A DNA stretch of 64,000 bases from Rhabditoides inermis. Taxonomy: Eukaryota > Nematoda > Chromadorea > Rhabditida > Rhabditidae. A program made the translations under genes and the position numbers. Under the pieces are notes generated by a model that was not told where the DNA came from, ran no database searches, and saw only the letters and a program-made list of their open reading frames with translations. The stretch is taken from contig CAWZYM010000183.1 of assembly GCA_963966185.1 (NCBI GenBank), forward strand, positions 84,501 through 148,500, given 5' to 3'. Shown one piece after another: positions 1 to 12,111 of this stretch (within the stretch, counting starts at the first letter, position 1; each line of letters opens with the position of its first letter).

Positions 1-690
1 ACTTCTGTCTAGACCCCTGTCTATCTAGCTCAAATCTCGTCAGTTGTGGAACGGAAATACAAAACGGCCTATCTTTTATATAATTATGTTGTGAGTGCGG
101 AGCAAGTGTAGTAAAAGTATATTAAAGTAAATGTAGTAGATTATTAAAAATGTACAATATTTCGAGACAATATTATATTTAAATACAACGGCGATGTATG
201 CATTTCTATTTTGTTTGATAACAACCCTCGAAGTTGAGAGTCCGAGAGTTTGTATTAATAACATTTGTCTTTGATTCCCGAAATGAAAGAAAATAATAAT
301 AAGATGATATATCACAATGACGAGGGCGCGGTGGAGACAAACAAACATACGCTTTTATAAGAGAATTTACAAAAAAGTGGGGATTATGAGATTAAGTATG
401 ATTATTATGAATCACATCACAATCACATTGCAAACAAATCTCACATTTCCCTTCGATGACGGCAGTTGAGCTAGTCTATAGACACTACATATGCGCATCT
501 CATGAACGTCATCTGACACTTCCCGGTAAAGAGTCAGATTGCGAATGTTGCAAAAGGAGACGTGAGCGTTGTGCGTACTCCCTTACACGCACTTCAAAGG
601 CGTTTCAAAAAGAAAAACCGTTTGGAATCAATTTTCCCGGCGCTCCCAGCTTTTCGTCGATATAAGAACTCTATTTTGTTCTCGACTACA
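1..690. other. Gene-free stretch upstream of GPCR gene 1
   Basis: This is AT-rich sequence with only short open frames. I looked for the missing upstream transmembrane exons of the GPCR that starts at 2228 and found no exon-like stretch with splice sites here. Those exons probably lie left of the window. Nothing else is supported. Confidence 0.5.
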
Positions 691-2068
691 TAGCACACGA
701 TCCGCGTAAGAATCGGACGAATTTCGGGCAGGTGGGACCTAGGAGCAACGTGCGTGGATACAGGTGTTTTCAAGGGTGCTCTACAAGGTAGTATAGGTGG
801 TTTTGTCCCAATATGCAAATTTGGTCAGTTAAGGGACCATGACCTCAAATCAGTCAGTTTTTGTCCAAAACTATTTTTGAAAAGCTTGTTCGATTTGTCT
901 TGATATTATAAGACTTTTTGTACATAAACATTTTTTTTCATAAAACAAAAAAGAAAAAAGTTATGATCAATTTTTTTTAAATTTTCATATTTTATTTTTT
1001 TGAGATCTTTTCGCCTCGATACAACAAAAACGACTAACACCATTCGATTTTACGCGTTTAATCAAATTACTATGATTTTTTTCGTGAAAATCTGGTGTTG
1101 CCTTTTCTTCCATCCAGAGCGATGAAAATGGCCCGAAATAAAAATTTTGCGTTTTACCGCCATTTTTCATATCTTCCGATCCGAAATAACAAAAATCACT
1201 TTTATATTCGGACTTTGCACCTTTGAATTAGTCTGTGTAGTTGTTTTCATTCAAATCTGATGTTGCCTTTGTGTTCATCCGTGATGTTGAAAATGGCCTA
1301 ATTATCAATCGCGAAATTTCATGATAACGCCAGAAGGCAACACTAAATCTGTATAAAAACAATTACGTAGACTAATTAAAAGGTGCAGAATCCGAATATG
1401 TAAGTGGTTTTTGTTAATTCAGAAGGATCGAATTTCAAAGTGACAGGAAAATGCGAATTTTCACATTTGAGCCACTTTCATCGCCTTAAATGAGCAAAAA
1501 GGCATCACCGGATTTGGCTATAAACCAACACATATACTAATCAAAAGGTGTAGAATCCGAATATAGTTGTGATTTATGTTGTATCGGAACGAAAGACTTG
1601 GAAAATGGCGGGAAAACGCAAAGTTTTGTTTTCGGGCCATTTTCATCGCTCTGGATGGAAGAAAAGGCAACACCAGATTTTCACGAAAAAAATCATAGTA
1701 ATTTGATTAAACGCGTAAAATCGAATGGTGTTGGTCGTTTTTGTTGTATCGAGGCGAAAAGATCTCAAAAAAATAAAATATGATTTTCTTTTTCAATTTT
1801 TTGATCATAACGTTTTTCTTTTTTGTTTTATGAAAAAATGTTTATGTACAAAAAGTCTTATAATATCAAGACAAATCGAACAAGCCTTTCAAAAATAGTT
1901 TTGGACAAAAACTGACTGATTTGAGGTCATGGTCCCTTAACTGACCAAATCTGCATATTGGGACAAAATCACCTATACTACCTTGTAGAGCACCCTTGAA
2001 AACCCCTATAACCGCGCACTATGTTCCTAGGTCCCACCTCGTCCGATTCTTACGCGGATCGTGTGATA
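691..2068. mobile_element. Palindromic foldback DNA element, about 1.38 kb
   Basis: The left arm (about 691-1180) is repeated in reverse complement as the right arm (about 1598-2068) with a few mismatches. Outer ends read GCACACGATCCGCG on the left and its complement on the right. A TA on each side fits a TA target-site duplication as in Tc1/mariner-type elements, though that assignment is inference. The centre (about 1190-1580) carries further inverted copies of a segment containing AAAGGTGCAGAATCCGAAT. No transposase frame is present. The two 61-codon frames in the arms mirror each other and are not genes. It is a non-autonomous foldback or MITE-like element, either in an upstream intron of GPCR gene 1 or 5' of it. 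Confidence 0.85.
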
Positions 2069-2227
2069 GAAGGTCCGCTGATTACAATCCGACCGAACGA
2101 AAATGGATGTGATTTAATAAATTAAATTAACATAATGAAACCTGTCTTGTTCTCCTCGACTAGAAGGATCCCGGAATCAACCTACTGAACAATAATAAAT
2201 CAATAAATCAATAACTGAACACTTCAG

Positions 2228-3642
2228 ATGGTCGTCGCTGGACTGCGACGAGAAGCGGACGGTGACGTGGATCGCCTGGTTGCTGGTCTACCTGCTGACT
2301 ATCAACCCGGTGAGGAAAGGAGAGAAGAGAAAAAGAATCATACTCATCTTGCATTCTTTATGTCAGAGAACCATAGAGTATACTTTTCAGAACGCTAGAA
2401 CTTTTACTATGTAGAGCTTTGTAGAAAGGGCTTTGCGTCCGTTTCGCCCATGTAACGAATATCTCATGCTGCATAGGACAACACGAGATTTGCAAAATGC
2501 CCCAAGTACTTGCGTAACGAGGTTCAGTTTGTCTTAAAACATGTCTGACTCAAACATGCCCACCCCTTTGCAAACACATGCCATTAGAGGTTCCCTAAAC
2601 CCCTTCACCCCCTCCGAAGAAGGGTGAAGTGAGTGGGGATGAGTGTGAAATGTGTGAGCGACAGAAAACAATTATAGATTCTCGCCGCTCTGTTTTTTTC
2701 GCGCCAACATGCCTAGAAAACAAGATTCTATTAAACACGTTGATAGAAGTATTTTGTATTACCAATTGAACATAGTTCAAACTGTTTTCAGATCGTTAAC
2801 CCTCTGATCACCTCACTGATCTACGCTCCGTACCGTATGACGATCAAGAAGTTCCTTGTCAACATTCCAGTAGGAAACCGACCCCTCTACACGTATCGGG
2901 GCGGAGACAACTATTCCGATAGCAGGCGAGTTTTTCAAGCGTTTTGTCGATGACAATAAACTTATTACACAATCCTGGTGAGCCAGCGTAAGTCAGACAA
3001 ATGAAACGTATGATGCTTTTAAATCAGTTTGAACACGCTCTATATGATTCTGCGTGCTACATTGTCAACAATTCTAACATTGTCGAAACAGTACTGATAA
3101 GAAAGCGCTGTCCAGCCCCCCCCCTGTAGCAGTTTAGCTGTGTGTGCAAACGTAAACAACAACAAACAACAACACTTCTTTGCAGCATGGTGTCGGTGCG
3201 CAGGGGCCGCAATCGCCGCAGCACATCGGCCGACCATGAGCTCAGCTCCTTGCGGTAGGTCATTTTTTATTTATACAGAACAAAGCGTTCGTGATATTTG
3301 TATACGTTCGCCTGTGTGTGATCAGTTCATTCAAGACAGCCTTATCAAACCCTTTTTTTTTAAAAAAAGATTCGTTGTTAGCAGTTTGATCGGGCGATAG
3401 CTTATCGAACCGATTTCAACCGGCTCTTTTTTCAGACAGTCGACTGAAGTCGTGCGAATTTCCGTCAACGACCCGCCATGGAGCCCCGTCAAGGTGCGTG
3501 GGCGGATCTCTCTCTCTCTCCTCTCTCTCCTCTCTCTCCTCTCTCTCTCCTCTCTCTCTCCTCTCTCTCCTCTCTCTCCTCTCTCTCCTCTCTCTCCTCT
3601 CTCTCTCTCTCCCCTCTCTCTCCTCTCTCTCCTCTCTCTCTC

Positions 3643-3684
<42 letters not shown>

Positions 3685-3928
3685 TCTCTCTCTTTCTCCC
3701 TCCCTCTCTCCCCCCTCTCTCCATCTCTCTCCCTCTCTTTCTAGTTTAATCTTCCGGGGGGGAAAAGTGTTTTCTAGATAGCTATCTAGCGTTAGATGAC
3801 GTGCGGCCTGAACGTCTCTGGATGTTTCTCTCTTCCAGGAAGACACTTCTGAGCAGCGATTCGCGTTCAACAACACGCGCCCCAAGAGCTCCACGTTCCC
3901 CTCGTCCGGAGGCAGTCAAGACCTGTGA
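2228..3928 (+). CDS. Rhodopsin-like GPCR, 3' part only (gene 1)
   Basis: Five exons are visible: 2228-2309, 2792-2925, 3186-3254, 3436-3493 and 3839-3928 (TGA). The first encodes the lead-in and start of TM7 (ending LLTINP). The second completes TM7 with NPLI, the NPxxY-like motif, then a basic tail. The last three encode a serine/arginine-rich cytoplasmic C-terminus ending GGSQDL. The intron inside TM7 and its phase match exons 10 and 11 of the complete GPCR at 12112-17463, so the two are tandem paralogues. The exon 2/3 junction needs a GC donor (AG|gcgagt at 2926), because the GT choice nearby leads to a stop. The intron at 3494-3838 is mostly a CT tract. Upstream exons lie outside the window. 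The ligand is unknown. Confidence 0.8.
3505..3745 (+). repeat. CT-rich microsatellite filling an intron of gene 1
   Basis: About 240 bp of interrupted CTCTCT / CTCTCCT repeats lie inside the intron 3494-3838. It gives long Leu/Ser-rich frames on the plus strand and Glu/Arg-rich frames on the minus strand. These are artefacts. Confidence 0.95.
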
Positions 3929-4083
3929 GAGAGCGTGCGGATGGCGGAGGGCGCAGACGAGTGCCGCACAAGGAAACACGATACACCACACAACACACAC
4001 ACACACACACACTCAAATTGGCCTCGCCCGCGAATCAGCTATGCTGGTCGGAATAGCGAACCGACGCCTACTCACCCCCTCAT

Positions 4084-4115
<32 letters not shown>

Positions 4116-4232
4116 TCTCTCCTTCTGCTTTTTCTTCGAGTGCGTGCGATAGTTAGTTAGTAAGGCCACTCAGCCGCGCGCTTCTTTGCAACTCTGTGCA
4201 GGCGTGAGTAGCTATCATCTACCGCCTGACTT

Positions 4233-4279
<47 letters not shown>

Positions 4280-4409
4280 CCCCCTCTTTCTCTCTCTCTC
4301 CCTACGCGATTCGTGCCCCCTCGCTTTATCCCAGCGCAGCCAACGACGATCCTGCTTTATCCATCCATTCGAGTACATAATATTGTCTTTTACTTTGTAA
4401 TGTCAGTTA

Positions 4410-4447
<38 letters not shown>

Positions 4448-5036
4448 TTATCGCTAATCCGTTCTCTTTTTGTTCTTGTATCACGTGCACGGGTCGCCGT
4501 TCTCTGTCTCTCTCCGACTTGCGCATTTTACCACGCCCCCCCCGCATTAGTAGCGTTGTGTACAATTTTATTTGTGTGCGTGTGCCGAATAAAGTGCATA
4601 AATGCGAGTTGTGGCGTGTACTTACTGGAAATGCTCTGAATGTTTTTTTTAAATTGTGGTTCTCGTTTTCGCCCCCGCATTTCCTATTCACCAAATCAAA
4701 GGCTACTACATTATGCACGTCCCATATGATACGTCGCCTCGTTTCCGCGTTTGTTTGTGTCTCTTTCAGGTCTTTCTTTCCAAAGTATTTTCCGAAGGGC
4801 GCTAAAAGCTGCATTTCGATGGTATCATCGTTCCCATAGGCTAGACACTCCAGACAGTAGACGAACTACTATGGTTTGAGACATGTAACATCAGCGGTAG
4901 TGAATACATACATAGTGTTTGGTGTTTGAGTGAGACAACCGAGTTACCGTATTTGAGCGACCTTTGCAGGTTGCAGGGAGTGACAAGAAGTTCATTCTGC
5001 TCTTTCGCTCGCGTTGAGCGGCTGTATTGTTCGCCA
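3929..5036. other. Intergenic DNA with microsatellites
   Basis: The stretch holds a CA tract near 3997-4012, CT tracts near 4085-4120 and 4232-4300, and a (TA)n run at 4415-4443. The last 200 bp may be the 5' untranslated part of the LINE ORF1 copy that starts at 5037. I see no splice-bounded exons. Confidence 0.7.
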
Positions 5037-5791
5037 TGCCGAAAGTCAAAACATCCAAGCTGTCCAGCAAATCTGCCAAGCAGCCTTATTCCGACACTAT
5101 TTCAACTGATATTACCACTTCTATTGCTTCGTCTCCCACGCCTATTCCTTTTCTCACTCCTGACCTGTCGCCTACTTCCATTCTGAATTCGGCTGATCAC
5201 CTTCGCGACTTCCTCTCGCAGACATTCAATGAACTGAGCGTCACTCTGGGTGCTCGACTGTGCACTATGGTGAACGAGTCCATCGCCTATCTGGAGGAGC
5301 AGATCGAGGAGCTGAGGCAGAGGATCGACGAGCTCGCCAAACCCAAGGAGACATCTGTGCTTGTGAGTCCACCGATTGCCACACCTATTGGAGATGGAGA
5401 GGAGAGGAGGAAGCGTGTCATTGTGACCCGTGTATCCCGATACCACCGGAACTACTTCTTCGAAAACACTACCTTGTTTGGACTGAAGACGACCGATTGC
5501 CGAATTGTCGCCGTCCGTGATGGTGACGTGTTCAACACCTTGCTGCTGTCCTTCAACTGCCCCGAGGATGCCACCTCTTTCATCAGCAAGTTCAACATGG
5601 ACTGTCTCGCGAGAGACTGTCCAGCGAGAGCCCGTCCCGACTACTGCCCGGAGGATGCTGCCAAGTACGCTGCCGCCTGGAGGGAGGCGATTCGACTCAA
5701 CGACACTGCTGGCCGGCGCGAGTGGACTGTGCGAGGACTCGAGCTGTTCAAGTTGCGACTACCCGGTCAGTGGACAAAGATTGACCGCTAA
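5037..5791 (+). CDS. Solo LINE ORF1 protein (coiled coil, RRM-like, C-terminal domain)
   Basis: This is one uninterrupted 251-codon frame starting at ATG 5037. The N-terminus is Ser/Thr/Pro-rich. Residues about 80-105 form a heptad-like coiled coil (LEEQIEELRQRIDEL). Then comes a basic segment (ERRKRVIVTRV) leading into an RRM-like region. The end has the pattern RPDYCPEDAAKY...WTVRG, typical of the C-terminal domain of L1/CR1-type ORF1 proteins, the RNA-binding nucleic-acid chaperones of LINEs. The ORF1 of the LINE at 51304 shows the same layout (ARRDFTTEEL...WVIRD) but is a distant relative. No reverse transcriptase frame follows within several kb, so this is an ORF1 without ORF2. It could be a half-LINE, a truncated insertion or a domesticated copy. 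It is not a conventional host gene by appearance. Confidence 0.75.
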
Positions 5792-7274
5792 ATTTCTACT
5801 GTGTCTCTTTTTCAAGTGTTTTTCTATTTGTAACTTGGTCTTATGCATTCATTTCATTTTCATCATTGTTCACTATCTCGCTCATTCATCATGCTTAAAT
5901 GTCTAAGTTTCAACCATTTCCTCACATTTTCATTTCGATCGATGTGTTGTTCTTCGATTCACGTTTCTTCCACGCTTTCGTCTGATATCTGATCTATTTG
6001 TCGTTTGCAATCGCCATGTTTTGTTTTGTGTCTCTTTTCACTTCTCTCTCGCAGAGAAAATGTCGCGCCCGTCATAAGTGCTTTTTGAGCCTGCGGGAAT
6101 CGAAAATATTTGTGAATCACTCACAATTAGAATAAATATTAAGAAGGTGTATGGACTGGAGTGGAGAGCACAGCAAGGCGAATCTAATCCCGTCAAGGAA
6201 AAATAGAGGGAGAGAGAGAGAGAGAGAGAGGGAGAGATAGAGAGAGAGAGGGTGTGATATATATGCAGTGCGCGTTGAAACATGGAAAGAGAGAGATAGA
6301 GAGGTGGAGTCATGAGAGAGAAGGCGGATGCGTCACTCACTTCGCTCACTCTCTCTCTCTCTCTCTCTCCCGCACATCATTGCTACTCTTAGGCTTCTTC
6401 ACCTATTCCTGTCCTTTTGCGGGCTTCGCTGAAACGCGGAAATCTCTTTCATCCCTCGAGAAGTTATCTGGCAACACTCGCGCGACTATCAATCTCAATT
6501 GGCTCGCCTTGCGTGCATGGCCTCTATTCATTCAACGCGCTGTCATTAGCTCCCTATTAATTCCGCTTCACTTCTAGCTGTCTCTGAACTTTCGTCCTCT
6601 GTATAGCGGAATCACCTCTGAAAGGCTTGTATTTTCTTGCAACCATATGGATATATTCCTTTATAATGGGAGGCTTACATTTCGTAAAATCTGTTCAGTA
6701 TGTTTTCCCAGCTAACAGATCTGTCCGGAGCATTCCGTTCGCGTTGTGTCACAAAAACACCTTGATTTCACCGACCAAACAAAATTGTTATCGTATTGTT
6801 TTCCTAATCCATGTTCCATATTCTCAAAGATTTTTCCGCCTTTCTCCAACTCATTTTCCAACATTCATAATTGAGTGTGCAGTCACGTAGTGTTGTTGTT
6901 GGTATGGGTATTGAGATACATACTACATAGCTATGTCAAGTCAGCGCTAGTTGATATCCTCTCAGAGTTCCTCTTCCGGTGGTCGGAGAGCCATTACGTT
7001 AGCAGCTCAAGCTTACACTATCGTACGACACAGTCTGTCTGCAACCATTTTCCAAGAATTTCGGTGACCTCTTCAGTATGCATGCTACATTTTGGGGTTA
7101 ATTTTTTTTAGTATAGAACGTTAACATTGCGTTTTGTTTTTTTAGTTATGCAGAGTTTCAACAATGATTCTCGTTATTCGTTTCGCCAAAATAACTTGTT
7201 TAAGAAGGTTTCTGTTAGAACTAGTTAAATAAGAATGAAACATTGCTATCGAATTGTGTCATGATCTCTAGTCG

Positions 7275-7310
<36 letters not shown>

Positions 7311-8338
7311 AGTATGTATTGTTGTGATAGCTACATGTCAACTCGACTCGTTTGATGATCTCAATGCACACCAATCAAATGCATTGCCCCGGCACATGCT
7401 TTCGCGTGTCTTCCCTCTATTGATGCATCATTTCCTCGGGAAATATCGCTCCTCCCTAGCAATTAAAGTTGTTTCTAGCACTAGTTCCGCGTTGGCTTTG
7501 AAGCGCACAGTTCTTCAGCAAAAATCGTAATTTCTCACCCGCACTTCCGTACATAAGATTCATGAGAAGCTGAACGAAGTTCATCTAAATCCAGAGCATG
7601 AAGCATAGCCCACAAACAATTATTTTCCGCGGCAATTACGAATCACGCTGCAAAACAAAACACCGACTGCGCTTTCACCGAAATAACCAGAAAAACGGTA
7701 CAATTCGCTAATGGACTGCTTTGTGTGGGAGCAATTGATTCGAGCGCCCTTTTTCCAAATGGGAGGACATCTCATGCAAATGTGAGATCCGTAGAGATTA
7801 CACTGGGATTAGCCATTATAGCTGTGCTGTAGGCTAATCGGAACTCTGGAACGTTTACTTTCACTCTCATTTCACGCTTCAATAAATAGACATGACATAT
7901 TGCCTCCAAAGGTGTGAGCTTCATACTTCATATTCACGCTCTCACGCTTTCTATGATTTCTCATATGCTCAGTCAGTAGATCAGTCATGTGTATTCCGAT
8001 AGTTTACGATTACGATAGTTTAGTTCGAAGTGGTCTCTGAGCAATTCATAACACGGAAGTGTTATTCTACAGCACAAGTAATCGTATTGTTCCGCTCAAT
8101 GCTTGGACCGACGCTAAACACAGCATAAATGTGCCTGTTTTGGGTGAACGACCAGTGTATTGGCTGTGTTTACTTTCGTCTCTAGCTTAACGCTTAAGTC
8201 GCGGCCAGGCTCTTCCAACTACTCTTGAAACGCCATCCAACTTACTTTTCAACTACTTCCAACTATCGTCGAATAGCAGCAAACCACTTCAAACTACTTT
8301 GCCCTCTAACCAACTCAAACTGCTTCGAAAACAGTTAT

Positions 8339-8664
8339 ATGCTGCGTCCATCACTACATTTCCCACTTTTTTCCGTTTTCCGTGCGTTTTCCGCGTGGAA
8401 AAAACTCGGGAAAAAAAACTGGAAAAAAAACTCGGAAAAAACGGGAAAAAAACTCTGAAAACCGTTGGAAACCGTTTTCCAGACATCATTGTTCCGCGAC
8501 CATTTTCCAGTGGGCAGTGTGACCGCGATACACCGCTCACTGGAAAACGCGCGCGGAACAATAAGGTACAGAAAACGGTTTTCCGAGTTTTTTCGAGTTT
8601 TTTTTTCACGCGGAAACGCACGGAAAACGGAAAAAAGTGGGAAATGTTGTGATGGACGCAGCAT
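8339..8664. mobile_element. Palindromic MITE, 326 bp
   Basis: The ends are inverted copies: ATGCTGCGTCCATCAC on the left and its complement on the right. Pairing continues inward through a TTTTCCG / CGGAAAA-rich stem, so the whole unit can fold into one long hairpin. Frames on both strands are mirror images and encode nothing recognisable. The superfamily is not determined. Confidence 0.85.
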
Positions 8665-9805
8665 TGGAGAAAAGTCACTACAAGAAACTCCAAGGCGTTT
8701 TCTAACGAAACATTAGTTATACACCCATAATTCAGAAGCGCCTTCTTTCCCTGTCTCTCCTCTCTTTCAATCTCTTCCTCGTCTATTCTGGGAGCTGCAT
8801 ACGGGCATACGGTACTCTCCCTGCAGCGTCACCCTTCTTAGCGATGCACGTACGCAGTGCGCATTCAATTCGCCGTCTTCACACCCAGCGAATATTCCGA
8901 ATTTCTGATTTCCCGGAATAGTTGATGTTTTTGCAGCAAGTGTGAGAGAGTGAGTTGCATTTCGAATGCATACCCCCCACTCGTTTTTCGCACCGCGCAC
9001 CCTCTCGAACCAATTCGTCTTCGAGAATCTGATAAAGCGAGCCCCGAGTGTCTATTCTGTTCATCTTGTGACTTTTCTTTTCTCCAGTAGCGAAACGTCT
9101 TTATTATGCGCCTATAAAATGCTAATATATAAAGTTTGACGGGTGTACTTTCAAGTCCGGCGGTCTCGTAAAAGTTTAGGCCTCGACATTTCTCTAACAA
9201 GAACCTTCTCATATGCACTGACACCGACCTTTCATACCGTATGCGAATACTGTACGAATGTTTATTTTTTGACGCATCTCGTTATAAATATCGCGTTGAC
9301 AATGGTGTATTGATATTCGGGAGATATTCGATCATAAAAGGCACTTTTGCGCCACTGAAAAGCGCCCCGAAAGCGCTCGAATGTTGCCAGATATTGCATT
9401 AGAACGACGCATGGCCTTTCTACAACTCCCCTTCCGACGAAACCAAATTAGCGGCGTTTTATACTTATTGTTATCGTGAAATGTCCCTTGTTCTATTTTT
9501 GTGATGTGAAAACCACGGGTTGTTGTCGCGCTGTTTCATTAACAAACTTTTTTTAAACCAATGATTACCCTCTCTCATTCACATGCAATATCAACTTTGT
9601 AGTCACTGGGAGAGAGGGAAAAAGAGAAGGAGGCTTTCCTCCCGCGAAAATCATAATTTTGCCGGATTCCTTTTTTTTTGCTACCCACTCCCCCTACAAT
9701 TATACAAGCCGCGAGTCGCTATGGTTTGTGATGTCAGCAGATTGAATCGACTCTGTTATCAGATCACTATATTTACCATGCTACGCATGATGTGATGTTC
9801 TTTTC

Positions 9806-9846
<41 letters not shown>

Positions 9847-10387
9847 TTGCTTTGTCGGAGACTACCGCTCAACGGTATGGGAACGTTGTGCTCTCTATTG
9901 TGTTCGTTCATATATACATACTGTGTGTATCGCTGCTATTGGCTATTCATTCGCATGCAACTGCAACGACCTCATATTCATAAAAGAGCTTTGTGAATCA
10001 TCACAGGTTTCACCGTTCATAGAGAAATGCAGTGATAAAGGCGAACCCAGTCAGTCATATGATCTTGTTGAGATGGTTCTTTGCTAGCACACGTTCGTAT
10101 CTACCTGATTTCCGCTGTCGCTGAAAATCCGCTTGGTTTTGACGATTCCGCTGCTATACTAAATACTATTTACTGGATTCGACAGATAGAGTGAGTGAGA
10201 GAAGGAGAGAGAGAGAAAGAGAGAGGGAGAGAGAGAGAGAGAGGGGGAAGTCACTAACGCTGTCCGTCGTTTGCAGCTACTGTGTTTGTTTGTGAGTTGG
10301 GATCGGCGCTCGCTCAAAAAAGCGCTCATTACCACTGCAATAGGCAATGCTGCGTGAAATCTGCCAGTCTCTCTCCCCTCCCTCCTA

Positions 10388-10448
<61 letters not shown>

Positions 10449-10592
10449 CTCTCTCTTCTATCTTCATTCCGGCACATGATAACTTGCGGTTGGCTGCTTC
10501 TATCGACAGTCATTTTTTTACGTCCAAGAAGTGATATTCGTATACTTGATTTAACGAAATCGACATGTATGTAAGTGTGGGAGAGAGCTAGG

Positions 10593-10636
<44 letters not shown>

Positions 10637-10790
10637 GAGAGTTGAAGGGAGAGAGAGATCCGTTCGCACTCCTCCCTTTTCTTCAGCCGTCTGAGCGACA
10701 TCGAATTACGATCATATTGAGAAGAGAGGGAGAGGACATATCATCACTTTGCATGCTTCGCATGGCATACATCTCTCCTCGTCTCTCTCT

Positions 10791-10830
<40 letters not shown>

Positions 10831-11261
10831 TTTGATACCTCAATGATGCGTGTCCTAGGAACACTGCTATTTGAAGAACACCACCTCCGTGCAATTATCA
10901 CTCTATTCGACTCGTTGCTCGATGCTCCCTGTCCCTCTTTTCGCCAATGTCGCGCGTTTTTGCCCCGTGATGGATGTTGTATTCTTCGCCGGGGGATTGC
11001 GCAGAATTGAGTCGTGTTTCTTGTTGTGTGCGTTTTTGTCGACTGATTCTCTTTTGACTGACTGACATCCTCTCGTTTTGGAATGCGCAAAATCCCATGG
11101 ATTGTTGTTGGCGGTGAGAAAGAAATAACAAGATATTTGAATAGATAGTTTTCCGTGAACTTAGCAGTTAGTTTGAAATACTGTTTAGCCACGCTTGTTG
11201 TTTGGGAAACTGTTACAGTCTGTGCTTTGCTCGATTATTCCCCACGATACATGTGAAATGT

Positions 11262-11298
<37 letters not shown>

Positions 11299-11582
11299 AT
11301 CCTTCACATGGTATCCTTCATATTCGTCAATCTGTTTAATTTCACATACCTTTCTTTGTTTCCTGATATATGTTTGCTGGCTGCCTATTCGACAGTTTTT
11401 GAATTTCAAAGGTTGTTTTTGTGTATTCTGCTAGTGTGAAAACGTCCAGTCTTTTCAAAGTGAAAGTGATAACAGTTACATCATTCCCGCGAAAATGCGA
11501 TTTATTACATCTGTTTACGCGCGCTGTGGCGTTATTTCAGAGTGACATATTTGGTGCACCTAACCTTTCTCTCATCTCTCTC

Positions 11583-11620
<38 letters not shown>

Positions 11621-11944
11621 TCTCCTCCCCCCTCTCTCTCACCCCGTGTTCAAATGTTCACTCCAAATTCCGTCGTCTTTGGGGAAATGAAAGTGCTACA
11701 TACCTGTTTCTCAGAAAGAGGAACTCCCCGCCCATCTATTCTCACTACGTGGTATCACGAAATGCAACCTCTTCTATCTTCTTTCTTGCCTTTCTTTCAT
11801 CACTATCTCAGACATGGAACTCTAACACCAACCCAGTCAATCTGGAATCAGCTAATCATTTCTCTGTGTTGTGCCTCATTTGTGCTACATACAACATACC
11901 CGCATATTCTCTTTCCCTCTCATCTATTGCACACGAGAGATTAG

Positions 11945-12075
11945 TCTTGCGATGTTTTCGATCTATGCACCTCGCTCGCAAATCGAAGTACGGTGCTCTT
12001 GTCTGACTCTTTCGCGCTATTGTCACAAGACTCTCCGTCTTCTTCTGTTCACAGTGTTTGCTTTATTGCGAGAAC
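11945..12075 (-). repeat. Dispersed repeat R1, copy directly upstream of the GPCR
   Basis: This is a diverged copy of a roughly 150 bp repeat also seen near 19563-19655, 22115-22190, 22995-23150 and 29526-29690. Shared landmarks are a GATCTACC-like end, a run near CTTGTTTTGCGC (here CTTTCGCGC-like), CTCTCCGTCTTC, and an end TTATTGCGAG. It stops about 40 bp before the start codon at 12112, so it may lie in the promoter or 5' UTR. It has no coding content. Confidence 0.6.
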
Positions 12076-12111
12076 ATAACTTTGTTCCATTCCTAAAACA
12101 ATACGTTTCAG

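Larger units (their letters stand above)
5792..12111. other. 6.3 kb gene-poor intergenic region
   Basis: I see no splice-bounded coding exons here. GA/CT microsatellites occur near 6211-6255, 6345-6372, 9810-9845, 10205-10245, 10385-10460, 10600-10635, 10797-10826, 11267-11297 and 11580-11640, with a (TA)n run at 7280-7310. A palindromic MITE sits at 8339-8664 and a dispersed repeat copy near 11945-12075, just before the GPCR start. Regulatory sequence for the GPCR at 12112 may be present, but I cannot point to a motif. Confidence 0.7.

Noticed and set aside
76..348. 90-codon hydrophobic minus-strand frame as a TM exon of gene 1
   Set aside because: Wrong strand, AT-rich composition, and no match to the paralogous GPCR.
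985..1783. Two nearly identical 61-codon frames on opposite strands
   Set aside because: They are mirror images in the two arms of the foldback element, without start context or splice sites.
3416..3894. Long Glu/Arg and Leu/Ser frames, up to 187 codons
   Set aside because: They translate the CT microsatellite and ignore the spliced GPCR exons.
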